From: Sphingobium cyanobacteriorum
GTDB lineage: Bacteria > Pseudomonadota > Alphaproteobacteria > Sphingomonadales > Sphingomonadaceae
Assembly: GCF_030580935.1 (NCBI RefSeq)
Contig: NZ_JAUQOM010000007.1
Span: forward strand, 124,001-188,000
Reading direction: 5' to 3'
DNA length: 64,000 nucleotides
The first letter of the stretch is position 1; each line of letters starts with the position of its first letter. The translations under genes were made by a program, and so were the position numbers. The notes below the pieces were generated by a model. It saw only the letters and a program-made list of their open reading frames with translations, was not told the DNA's origin and searched no databases. Positions 8,296 to 16,027 of the stretch are shown here, in pieces.

Positions 8296-10094
8296 TGGCA
8301 GCGCATCCCGCCGTGAGCGCAACCGACATATTATTGTCCGAAGGCGTCATCCTGTTGGGGGCCGCCGTATTTTTCGTGCTGCTGTTCCGGCGGTTCGGGC
8401 TGGGTGCGGTGCTGGGCTATCTGGTCGCGGGCGCGCTGGTCGGGCCGCAGGGGCTGGGGCTGGTGGGTGGCGGCGAATCGAAGCTGGCCATCGCGGAAAT
8501 CGGCATCGTGCTGCTGCTGTTCCTGGTCGGGCTGGAACTGCACCCGGCGCGACTGTGGCGATTGAAACGTGATATCTTCGCGCTCGGCCTGGCGCAGGTG
8601 GTGACGTGCGGCTGCGCGCTCACCGCGATCATCTTCTATTCGACCGGCTTTACCTGGGGCGCGGCGATCGCGCTTGGCCTGCCGCTCGCCCTCTCCTCCA
8701 CGGCGCAGGTGCTGCCGGGGCTGAAATCGAGCGGACGCATCAACTCGCCCTTTGGCGAGAAGGTGTTTTCGATCCTGCTGTTCCAGGATCTGTCGATCGT
8801 CCCGCTGATCACCATCGTCGCCGCCCTGTCGCGCAATCCCGATGATGTCGGCGGGCCACCGGGATGGATGATGGCCGCCTATACCGTGGCCGCCATCGCC
8901 GGGCTGGTGCTGGCGGGACGTTTCATCCTGCGGCCGTTATTGGCGCTGGTCGGGCGGATGGGCGAGCGTGAACTGTTCGTGGTCGTCGGCCTGTTCACCG
9001 TGCTGGCGGCGGCTGCATTGATGCACGCGCTGCACCTGTCGACCGCGCTGGGCGCCTTCGTCGCGGGCGTCATGCTGGCCGATTCGCCCTATCGGCATGA
9101 GATCGAATCGGACGTGGAACCGTTCCGGTCGATCCTGCTCGGCCTGTTCTTCCTGGCGGTCGGCATGGTGCTGGACCTGCACGCCGTTGCCGCCAACCCG
9201 CTATTCGTGGTGACGATGGCGCTGGCGCTGGTGGCGACCAAGGCGGCAATCATCGCCGGCCTGGCCCGTTTGTTCGGCATGGAATGGCGTCCTGCGATGG
9301 GTGCGGGGCTGCTGCTGAGCCAGGGGGGCGAGTTCGGCTTCGTGCTGTTCGCGCAGGCGCAAAATGCGCTGCTGATCGCGCCCGAAGCGTCCAGCCTGTT
9401 CAGTGCGATCGTCACTTTCTCCATGGCGACGACGCCGTTCCTGATGCTGTTCGCCCGCCGGTTCGAATTCGCCAAGCCCAGGGAGGGCGACGCCCCGCCC
9501 GGCCCGGAGGATGCGCCGCGCGGCAGCGCCATCATCGTGGGCTATGGCCGGTTCGGCCAGACAGTGGCGCAGATGCTGATGGGCCATGGCTTCGCCGTCA
9601 CCCTGATCGACAAGAAGCCGGCGCAGATCGAGGTGTCGAGCCGGTTCGACATGAAGGTCTATTATGGCGACGGAACCCGCATGGACCTGCTCCACCGCGC
9701 TGGCGCGGACGAGGCGCGGCTGATCGCCTTCTGCATCGACGATCCCTCGCTCGACGCGCGTGTGCTCCAGCCGATCGCTGAGGCATTTCCGCAAGCGGCG
9801 CTGATGGTTCGCGCGTTCGACCGGCGACAGGTGCTGGCCTTGCAGGAAATGGACCTGGCCGGCATCGTCCGCGAAGTCTATGAATCCGCCATCTGCATGG
9901 GCGTGCAGGCAATGGAGGCGCTGGGCGTACCGCAGGAGGAAGTGGAAGAGGTCGAGCGCCAATATCGCGCCAATGACGAACAGCGCCTGGTGCTCCAGAT
10001 CGAACATGGCAATTTGCTGGCGGCCAAGGACTTAATGTATCGGCCCGGCCGGGCCATGCGCCTGCTGAGCCGGGGGGATGGAGAAGAGGCATGA
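8295..10094 (+). CDS. CPA2-family cation:proton antiporter (KefB/KefC-like)
   Basis: The 599-residue protein has about twelve membrane segments over residues 10-390, with the RFGLGAVLGYLVAGALVGPQ and STALGAFVAGVMLADSPYRHE motifs of the CPA2 monovalent cation/proton exchangers. A cytoplasmic TrkA-N (RCK) domain follows, opening with AIIVGYGRFGQTVAQMLMGH, which binds NAD(H) and gates the transporter. It probably exports K+ in exchange for protons under electrophile or pH stress. The start ATG overlaps the previous stop, and the DUF423 gene start overlaps its stop, so all three are in one transcript. Confidence 0.9.
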   Translation: MAAHPAVSATDILLSEGVILLGAAVFFVLLFRRFGLGAVLGYLVAGALVGPQGLGLVGGGESKLAIAEIGIVLLLFLVGLELHPARLWRLKRDIFALGLAQVVTCGCALTAIIFYSTGFTWGAAIALGLPLALSSTAQVLPGLKSSGRINSPFGEKVFSILLFQDLSIVPLITIVAALSRNPDDVGGPPGWMMAAYTVAAIAGLVLAGRFILRPLLALVGRMGERELFVVVGLFTVLAAAALMHALHLSTALGAFVAGVMLADSPYRHEIESDVEPFRSILLGLFFLAVGMVLDLHAVAANPLFVVTMALALVATKAAIIAGLARLFGMEWRPAMGAGLLLSQGGEFGFVLFAQAQNALLIAPEASSLFSAIVTFSMATTPFLMLFARRFEFAKPREGDAPPGPEDAPRGSAIIVGYGRFGQTVAQMLMGHGFAVTLIDKKPAQIEVSSRFDMKVYYGDGTRMDLLHRAGADEARLIAFCIDDPSLDARVLQPIAEAFPQAALMVRAFDRRQVLALQEMDLAGIVREVYESAICMGVQAMEALGVPQEEVEEVERQYRANDEQRLVLQIEHGNLLAAKDLMYRPGRAMRLLSRGDGEEA

Positions 10095-10417
10095 TCGCGA
10101 TACTGGCCTGCCTGTCTGCGGCACTGGCGATCGGCGCGGGCGCGTTCGGCGCGCATGGCGTGGCCGATCCCAAGGCGGCGGAATGGCTGCGCACCGGCGG
10201 CATGTATCAACTGATCCACGCCGTCGCGGCGGTGGCGATACTGGGCGTGGCGCGTGGCGCGGCGGCCGTAATGCTGGTCGGCGCGGCAATCTTTGCCACC
10301 TGCCTTTATGTCATGGCGCTGGGCGGTCCCAAATGGCTGGGCGCGGTCACGCCGGTCGGCGGCACGCTGATGATCGGCGGATGGCTGTGGGCGGCCTGGT
10401 GCTTCCACCGGCCTTAA
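10091..10417 (+). CDS. DUF423 small membrane protein
   Basis: The 108-residue product is almost wholly hydrophobic, with four predicted membrane helices. It carries the DUF423 signature: an AGAFGAHGV turn after the first helix, then the YQLIHA segment. The function of DUF423 proteins is not known. The start overlaps the antiporter stop (ATGA), which indicates translational coupling. The following gene is a Fur-family regulator 47 bp downstream. Confidence 0.88.
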   Translation: MIAILACLSAALAIGAGAFGAHGVADPKAAEWLRTGGMYQLIHAVAAVAILGVARGAAAVMLVGAAIFATCLYVMALGGPKWLGAVTPVGGTLMIGGWLWAAWCFHRP

Positions 10418-10464
10418 AACGCCCTCCCCTTGCCGGAAGGCAGAGCCACGCATAGATTGGGACC

Positions 10465-10929
10465 ATGGCCAACCACGCTCACCACCATCATCAGGAACCG
10501 ACCGGCGCGAAGCTGGCCGACGCTGCCCGCGCCACGCTGGAGGCGCAGAACGAGCAATGGACGCCGATGCGCGCCGCCATTTTCGATGCGCTGGCGGCCG
10601 AGGAAAAGCCCGCATCCGCCTATGACATCGCCGACAATGTATCGAAAGCGCGCGGCAAGCGGGTGGCACCCAACAGCGTCTATCGCATCCTGGACCTGTT
10701 CGTGGCGAACAATATCGCGATGCGGGTGGAAAGCGCCAACGCCTATATCGCCAACGCCCATCCCGGCTGTCACCACGACTGCATCTTCCTGGTCTGCGAC
10801 ATTTGCGGACAGGTGACGCATATCGACAATGATCCGATCACATCGTCGTTGCGGATGGCGGCGGAAGCGGCGGGATTCACCCCCCGGCGTGCGGTGATCG
10901 AAATGCGCGGCGCGTGCAACGCGCACTGA
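10465..10929 (+). CDS. Fur-family metalloregulator, probably Zur
   Basis: This 154-residue protein has a winged-helix DNA-binding half (WTPMRAAIFDAL, then ARGKRVAPNSVYRILDLF) and a metal-binding dimerisation half with HPGCHHDC and LVCDICG. The HHDC/CxxC pattern and the short C-terminal ACNAH resemble zinc-sensing Zur more than iron-sensing Fur. The N-terminus has a run of five histidines broken by one alanine (HAHHHH), which could add metal binding. It lies between DUF423 and pnuC on the same strand. Confidence 0.88.
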   Translation: MANHAHHHHQEPTGAKLADAARATLEAQNEQWTPMRAAIFDALAAEEKPASAYDIADNVSKARGKRVAPNSVYRILDLFVANNIAMRVESANAYIANAHPGCHHDCIFLVCDICGQVTHIDNDPITSSLRMAAEAAGFTPRRAVIEMRGACNAH

Positions 10930-10942
10930 GCGCCGCTTTGCC

Positions 10943-11512
10943 ATGAACATGGTCGAATGGGGCGCGGCCGCGCTGGGCCTCGTAAACATCGTTCTGGTCG
11001 CGCGCCGGTCCTTGTGGAACTATCCGTTCGGCATCGCGATGGTGGCGCTCTATTTCTTCGTTTTTGTCGAGGCAAAACTGTACAGCGACGCGCTGCTCCA
11101 GATCTTCTTCCTGGTCATCAACCTCTATGGCTGGTGGAACTGGATGCGGAGCGACCGGATTGCCGATGGCGGCGTTGCGGTCGGGCGGCTCGACCATCGC
11201 GCGCGGCTGCTCTGGCTGGCCGGCACGGCGGTCGCGGCGCTGGCATGGGGCGCGATGATGGCGCGCTTCACCGATGCCGCCGCGCCCTTTGCCGATGCGA
11301 GCATCGCAGGCATGAGCGTGGCCGCGCAAATCCTGCAATCCCAGCGCAAATATGAAAGCTGGGTCTTGTGGATCGCGGTCGATGCATTGGCGACGGGCCT
11401 GTTCTGGAGCCGAGGGCTGGTGGCGACGGCGATCCTCTATGCGATCTTCTTCGGGGTCGCGCTGTGCGGGCTGGTCGCGTGGCGGCGGACGATGGCGCAG
11501 GCGGCGGCATGA
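10943..11512 (+). CDS. pnuC: PnuC-type nicotinamide riboside transporter
   Basis: The 189-residue membrane protein has the PnuC signatures: WNYPFGI near residue 30, an acidic LYSDALLQIFF segment, and NLYGWWNW. A later QKYESWVLWIAVD segment also fits the family. PnuC proteins admit nicotinamide riboside by facilitated diffusion, trapped inside by phosphorylation. The next gene codes for a NadR-like kinase and overlaps the stop by four bases, which supports this assignment strongly. Confidence 0.92.
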   Translation: MNMVEWGAAALGLVNIVLVARRSLWNYPFGIAMVALYFFVFVEAKLYSDALLQIFFLVINLYGWWNWMRSDRIADGGVAVGRLDHRARLLWLAGTAVAALAWGAMMARFTDAAAPFADASIAGMSVAAQILQSQRKYESWVLWIAVDALATGLFWSRGLVATAILYAIFFGVALCGLVAWRRTMAQAAA

Positions 11513-12063
11513 CGATCAGCGTGGTCCTGCATGGGGTCGAGAGCACGGGCAAGTCGGTGCTGGCGGAGCGGTTGGCCGGGCATTTCGGCACGATATGGGT
11601 GCCTGAATATGGCCGCACCCATGCCGAAATCCATGGCGTGGCGATGGACGAGGCGGACCTGCTGTTGATCGGCCGGACGCAGGCGGCAATGATCGCGGCG
11701 GCGATGCCGCGGGCGAACCGCTTCCTGTTCGCCGACACCGATTCGCTGATGACCGCCGCCTGGGCGCAGATGATGATCGGGCATGTCCCTAAAGACCTGA
11801 TGACGTATCAGAGGGCCGACCTGTATCTTCTGCTGGAACCCGATGTAGCCTGGGTGCCTGATGCCCTCCGCATCTATGGCGACGATCCGGTCCGGGCGCG
11901 CTTTGCCGATATCAGCCGGGCGGTGCTGGAACAGGCGGGCGTGCACTGGGCCTCGATCGGCGGCGATTGGGACGCGCGTTTCGCCCAGGCGGTGACGATC
12001 GTGGAGAATTTCGCCCCGCCAAAGTCATTGCAAGGGTTCGACTTGCGCCGAGAAAACGAGTAG
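11509..12063 (+). CDS. NadR-like nicotinamide riboside kinase (P-loop ATPase)
   Basis: Starting at the ATG that overlaps the pnuC stop, this 184-residue protein has a Walker A GVESTGKSV at residues 9-17, the VPEYGRTHAE segment of NadR kinase domains, and FADTDSLMTA. It is the kinase domain alone, without the regulator or adenylyltransferase domains of enteric NadR. It should phosphorylate nicotinamide riboside taken in by PnuC, feeding NAD salvage. A longer upstream reading frame exists but would run deep into pnuC. Confidence 0.87.
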   Translation: MTISVVLHGVESTGKSVLAERLAGHFGTIWVPEYGRTHAEIHGVAMDEADLLLIGRTQAAMIAAAMPRANRFLFADTDSLMTAAWAQMMIGHVPKDLMTYQRADLYLLLEPDVAWVPDALRIYGDDPVRARFADISRAVLEQAGVHWASIGGDWDARFAQAVTIVENFAPPKSLQGFDLRRENE

Positions 12064-12072
12064 GCACATCCC

Positions 12073-13995
12073 ATGTCCAGTCCCGCCACGCCGTTGCTCG
12101 ATACGGTCAACACCCCCGCCGACCTGCGCCAGTTGCAGCCCGACCAGCTCCGCCAGTTAGCCGACGAACTGCGCGCGGAAACCATTGCGGCGGTCGGTGT
12201 AACCGGCGGTCATCTGGGGTCTGGCCTGGGCGTCGTCGAACTGACGACCGCCATTCACTATGTATTCGATACGCCCAACGACAAGCTGGTCTGGGACGTC
12301 GGCCATCAATGCTATCCGCACAAGATTTTGACCGGCCGGCGCGACCGCATCCGCACCCTGCGCACAGGTGGCGGCCTGTCCGGTTTCACCAAGCGCGCCG
12401 AATCCGAATATGATCCGTTCGGCGCGGCGCACAGCTCGACCTCGATCAGCGCGGCGCTGGGCTTTGCCGTCGCCAACAGGATGCAGGACCAGCCGGGCAA
12501 GGGCATCGCCGTGATCGGCGACGGTGCCATGTCGGCGGGCATGGCCTATGAAGCCATGAACAATGCGCGGGAGGCCGGCAACCGGCTGATCGTCATCCTC
12601 AATGACAATGACATGTCGATCGCCCCGCCGGTGGGCGGCCTGTCCGCCTACCTCGCCCGGCTGGTGTCGAGCCGCGAATTTCTGGGCCTGCGCGACCTGG
12701 CCAAGCGGCTGGTGCGCCGTCTGCCCCGCCCGCTCCACAATGCCGCCCGCAAGACCGACGAGTTCGCGCGCGGCATGGCGATGGGCGGGACATTGTTCGA
12801 GGAACTGGGCTTTTACTATGTCGGCCCGGTCGACGGCCATAATCTGGACCAGTTGATCCCGGTGCTGGAAAATGTCCGCGACGCGGCGGAAGGACCGTGC
12901 CTGATCCATGTCGTGACGCAGAAGGGCAAGGGCTATGCCCCGGCCGAAGCGGCGGCCGACAAATATCATGGCGTGCAGAAATTCGATGTCATCACCGGCG
13001 CGCAGGCGAAAGCGCCGCCCGGACCGCCCAGCTATACCAATGTGTTCGCGCAGGCGCTGATCGCCGAGGCGCAGCGCGACGCCAAGGTGTGCGCCATCAC
13101 CGCGGCGATGCCGTCGGGCACGGGCCTCGACAAGTTCCAGGCGGCCTTCCCCGACCGGACGTTCGATGTCGGCATTGCCGAACAACATGCCGTGACCTTT
13201 GCCGCCGGCCTTGCGGCGCAGGGGATGCGCCCCTTCTGCGCCATCTATTCGACCTTCCTGCAACGCGCCTACGACCAGGTGGTGCATGATGTGGCGATCC
13301 AGAATCTGCCGGTCCGCTTCGCCATCGACCGGGCTGGGCTGGTCGGTGCGGACGGCTCTACCCATGCCGGCAGTTTCGACGTGACCTATCTGGCCAGCCT
13401 GCCCAATTTCGTGGTGATGGCCGCCGCCGACGAAGCGGAACTGGTGAACATGGTCCATACCTGCGCCGTCCATGACAGCGGGCCGATCGCGGTGCGCTAC
13501 CCGCGCGGCAACGGCACCGGCGTCGCCATGCCGGCCATTCCCGAACGGCTGGAAATCGGCAAGGGCCGGATCGTGCGCGAAGGGCGGCAAGTGGCCATTC
13601 TTTCGCTCGGCACAAGGCTGGAGGAAGCGATGAAGGCGGCCGAAGCGCTGGAGGCCAAGGGCCTGTCCACCACCATCGCCGACCTGCGCTTCGCCAAGCC
13701 GCTGGACGAAGCGATGATCCGCCGGCTGCTGACCACCCATGAGGTCGCCGTCACCATAGAGGAAGGCGCGATCGGCGGCCTTGGCGCGCATGTGCTGACG
13801 CTGGCGAGCGACCTGGGCCTGATCGACAATGGCCTGAAACTGCGCACCATGCGCCTGCCCGACATTTTCCAGGACCAGGACAAGCCGGAAAAACAATATG
13901 CCGACGCGCGGCTGGATGCGGATGCAATTGTCACTACCATCCTGACCGCATTGCGGCATAACAGCGCGAACATGGGTGCGGAGGTCCGCGCCTGA
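12073..13995 (+). CDS. dxs: 1-deoxy-D-xylulose-5-phosphate synthase
   Basis: The 640-residue enzyme has the transketolase-like thiamine diphosphate site ([19 protein letters not shown]), the DHVGHQ-type segment [16 protein letters not shown] near the N-terminus, and the pyrimidine-binding [15 protein letters not shown] segment. The length equals that of typical Dxs. It condenses pyruvate with glyceraldehyde 3-phosphate, the first step of the MEP isoprenoid pathway. It starts nine bases after the kinase gene, so it is probably part of the same transcript. Confidence 0.96.
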   Translation: MSSPATPLLDTVNTPADLRQLQPDQLRQLADELRAETIAAVGVTGGHLGSGLGVVELTTAIHYVFDTPNDKLVWDVGHQCYPHKILTGRRDRIRTLRTGGGLSGFTKRAESEYDPFGAAHSSTSISAALGFAVANRMQDQPGKGIAVIGDGAMSAGMAYEAMNNAREAGNRLIVILNDNDMSIAPPVGGLSAYLARLVSSREFLGLRDLAKRLVRRLPRPLHNAARKTDEFARGMAMGGTLFEELGFYYVGPVDGHNLDQLIPVLENVRDAAEGPCLIHVVTQKGKGYAPAEAAADKYHGVQKFDVITGAQAKAPPGPPSYTNVFAQALIAEAQRDAKVCAITAAMPSGTGLDKFQAAFPDRTFDVGIAEQHAVTFAAGLAAQGMRPFCAIYSTFLQRAYDQVVHDVAIQNLPVRFAIDRAGLVGADGSTHAGSFDVTYLASLPNFVVMAAADEAELVNMVHTCAVHDSGPIAVRYPRGNGTGVAMPAIPERLEIGKGRIVREGRQVAILSLGTRLEEAMKAAEALEAKGLSTTIADLRFAKPLDEAMIRRLLTTHEVAVTIEEGAIGGLGAHVLTLASDLGLIDNGLKLRTMRLPDIFQDQDKPEKQYADARLDADAIVTTILTALRHNSANMGAEVRA

Positions 13996-14017
13996 AGCTC
14001 TTGATTCAGGGGGACTG

Positions 14018-15049
14018 ATGACGAATGCGATTGCCCGCCATGTCGAGGAACATGGCTTTATTCCGCTGAGCTGGGCGGCCGGGACCAAGGGCGCGGACTA
14101 TCTGAACCTGGGCGACGCGCTCAGCCCCGCCATGCTGTCGATGCTGACGGGCCTGCCGGTCCAGCATGAACCGATGGTGGGCGACATGCTGCGCATGGCG
14201 TCGGTCGGGTCGATCGGGCAAAATTATGCGCGGGGCGAAGTCTGGTTCTGGGGCACGGGTTCGTCCCACTATACCATTGGCGCCGGTGGAGAAAAAACGC
14301 TCTACAGCCGGCCGGCAGGCACCGATGTGCATATCTGCTCCACGCGCGGTCCCTTTTCCCGCAAGGTGCTGAACGATGGCGTGCCGGTTGCGCCGGATTC
14401 GGCCTTTGGCGACCCGGTGTGGATTTTGCCGGACTTCTATCCGGGACCAGTCGAGAAGAAATGGGATCTGGGCGTCCTCATCCATCTGGTCGACCTGGCC
14501 GATCGCGATACCGAAGCGCATCCCAAGGATTATGCCCGCTATGTCGTGCCGGATGAATTTGCCGGATCGGTCAAATTGCTGAACACCGTCACGCCCCGGA
14601 CGGTCGATGGACTGAAACAGCGGCTGGACGACATTCTCTCCTGCCGCCGGCTGGTGTCGACCAGCCTGCACGGCATGGTCTTTGCTGAAAGCTATGGCAT
14701 CCCCTGCCTGTATTTCGGGGTGCGCGGCCCGAACAAGGGGCTGGCCATGATCGACCTGGACGTGAATGACGACAAGCAGATCGATACCCGCTTCACCGAC
14801 CTTTATCTGGGCATGGGCAAGCCGCGCCTGCCCATCTATGTGCAGAATCGCAAGCTGCCGACCGATTGGGCGGATGTGATGCGCGCGGTTGACCGCGGCT
14901 GGACGCCGGTGGGCTTTGATGCCCAGCCGATGATAGACGCCTGCCCCCTGCCCGCCAATCCGATCAAGGCGCCCGACGGCGGCACGATATTCGACCATCC
15001 GCTGATTCGCGGGATGCCGCTGCTGGGCGGGGAGCGGACGACGCTCTGA
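14018..15049 (+). CDS. Polysaccharide pyruvyl transferase family protein
   Basis: The 343-residue protein starts at an ATG preceded by CAGGGGGA. It carries the pyruvyl transferase motifs: NLGDALSP near the N-terminus, FWGTGSSHY, and STSLHGMVFAESYGIP, where the SLHG loop is the family hallmark. Such enzymes add ketal-linked pyruvate to sugars of exopolysaccharide or cell-wall glycans (WcaK/CsaB group). No other polysaccharide gene lies nearby, so its substrate is open. A convergent hairpin terminator follows. Confidence 0.85.
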   Translation: MTNAIARHVEEHGFIPLSWAAGTKGADYLNLGDALSPAMLSMLTGLPVQHEPMVGDMLRMASVGSIGQNYARGEVWFWGTGSSHYTIGAGGEKTLYSRPAGTDVHICSTRGPFSRKVLNDGVPVAPDSAFGDPVWILPDFYPGPVEKKWDLGVLIHLVDLADRDTEAHPKDYARYVVPDEFAGSVKLLNTVTPRTVDGLKQRLDDILSCRRLVSTSLHGMVFAESYGIPCLYFGVRGPNKGLAMIDLDVNDDKQIDTRFTDLYLGMGKPRLPIYVQNRKLPTDWADVMRAVDRGWTPVGFDAQPMIDACPLPANPIKAPDGGTIFDHPLIRGMPLLGGERTTL

Positions 15050-15055
15050 CTTTCA

Positions 15056-15086
15056 GGACGACGCTTTGGCGTTCAGAGCGTCGTCC
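15056..15086. terminator. Hairpin between convergent genes
   Basis: GGACGACGCT (15056-15065) pairs perfectly with AGCGTCGTCC (15077-15086) across an 11-base loop. It lies 6 bp after the pyruvyl transferase stop and 12 bp before the stop of the DUF3035 gene on the other strand, so it can serve both. There is no strong T run. Confidence 0.55.
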
Positions 15087-15098
15087 CATGTCATGCCT

Positions 15099-15515
15099 TT
15101 ACTGTTGCGACGTGGCGGCGCGCGCGTCCTGGCCGTCGCCTTCGGGCGCGGCGATGATGCTGCGGGTGGTGGCGCCCTTGTCCACCACTTCGGTCGCCGG
15201 ATCGCCAGCGGTCGAGCGGATGCCCGCCGCCGCATTGGCGCGGCCGGCGGCGCTCAGGGTCGTCGTCTCGCTGGCGCTGCGGGCGGCGGGACCGCCGAAC
15301 ATGGCCTGCATCGCTTCGCTGCGCGAATCGACCACGGCGGCTGCCGGTGTGCCGGGGGCGGGCGGCACCAGCGCGAAATCGGGTGGGATCACCAGCGGCG
15401 CCTGGCGCGAAACGGCGAATTCATCGGGGCGATCACGGTTGAACAGGCCGCCACCGCCGCCACAGGCGGACAGGGTTGCAACAAGGCCGGCGGCGAGGAT
15501 CAGGTTACGCTTCAC
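15099..15515 (-). CDS. DUF3035 lipoprotein, BamF-like
   Basis: This 138-residue lipoprotein has a signal peptide with the lipobox LSAC near residue 18 and then RDRPDEFAVSRQAPLVIPPD. The RPDEF-x6-PL-x-IPPDF pattern is the motif shared by BamC and the alphaproteobacterial BAM-complex lipoprotein BamF. The rest is low complexity, rich in Ala, Ser and Gly. It therefore probably joins the outer-membrane assembly machine. The start overlaps the lspA stop (ATGA), so the lipoprotein is made from the same message as its own signal peptidase. Confidence 0.72.
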   Translation of the reverse strand: MKRNLILAAGLVATLSACGGGGGLFNRDRPDEFAVSRQAPLVIPPDFALVPPAPGTPAAAVVDSRSEAMQAMFGGPAARSASETTTLSAAGRANAAAGIRSTAGDPATEVVDKGATTRSIIAAPEGDGQDARAATSQQ

Positions 15516-16027
15516 TTCAAATTCTCCGTCTTTGCGCCCTTGTCGCGCAGCAGCAGCGCGCGCGCAAGCAGGATCAGCACGCCGATGGTGATGGCGGCGT
15601 CAGCCAGGTTGAAAATCAGGAAAGGCCGCCATTCGCCGAAATGCAGGTCCGCATAATCAATGACATAGCCCAGCCGCATCCGATCGACGATATTGCCGAT
15701 CGCGCCGCCCAGGACCAGGCCCAGCGCCGCGACATCCTGCCGCGCGCGCTCCCGCCACATCCACACGCCGACGAAACCGGCGATCAGCATGGTCATGCCG
15801 ACCAGCGCCCAGCGGGCAGTGTCGTTATCGGCGTGGAAGAAGCCCATGGAAACGCCGCGATTTTCCAGCCAGCGCAGGCGGAAGAAGGGCAGTATCTCGA
15901 TCCCTGCATCGGCGCGGCTTTTGAGCGCCAGCGGATAGGTGACGCTATATTTGATGAGCTGATCGAGCGCGAGCGTGACGATCGCGACGGTCAGGCCAAG
16001 CGGGCGGTGGTTGACGGGCGCGGTCAT
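15512..16027 (-). CDS. lspA: Lipoprotein signal peptidase
   Basis: The 171-residue membrane protein has four membrane helices and both catalytic aspartate motifs: GAIGNIVDRMRLGYVIDY and FNLADAAITIG. It cleaves prolipoproteins after lipid attachment, in the inner membrane. The start ATG overlaps the ileS stop; a longer upstream frame would lie inside ileS. The order ileS-lspA is widespread in bacteria. The DUF3035 lipoprotein gene overlaps its stop. Confidence 0.95.
   Translation of the reverse strand: MTAPVNHRPLGLTVAIVTLALDQLIKYSVTYPLALKSRADAGIEILPFFRLRWLENRGVSMGFFHADNDTARWALVGMTMLIAGFVGVWMWRERARQDVAALGLVLGGAIGNIVDRMRLGYVIDYADLHFGEWRPFLIFNLADAAITIGVLILLARALLLRDKGAKTENLK

Noticed and set aside
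12157-14088. Long minus-strand open frame of 643 codons
   Set aside because: It is the antisense of dxs. High GC coding DNA gives such shadow frames; the translation is His/Arg-rich and matches nothing.
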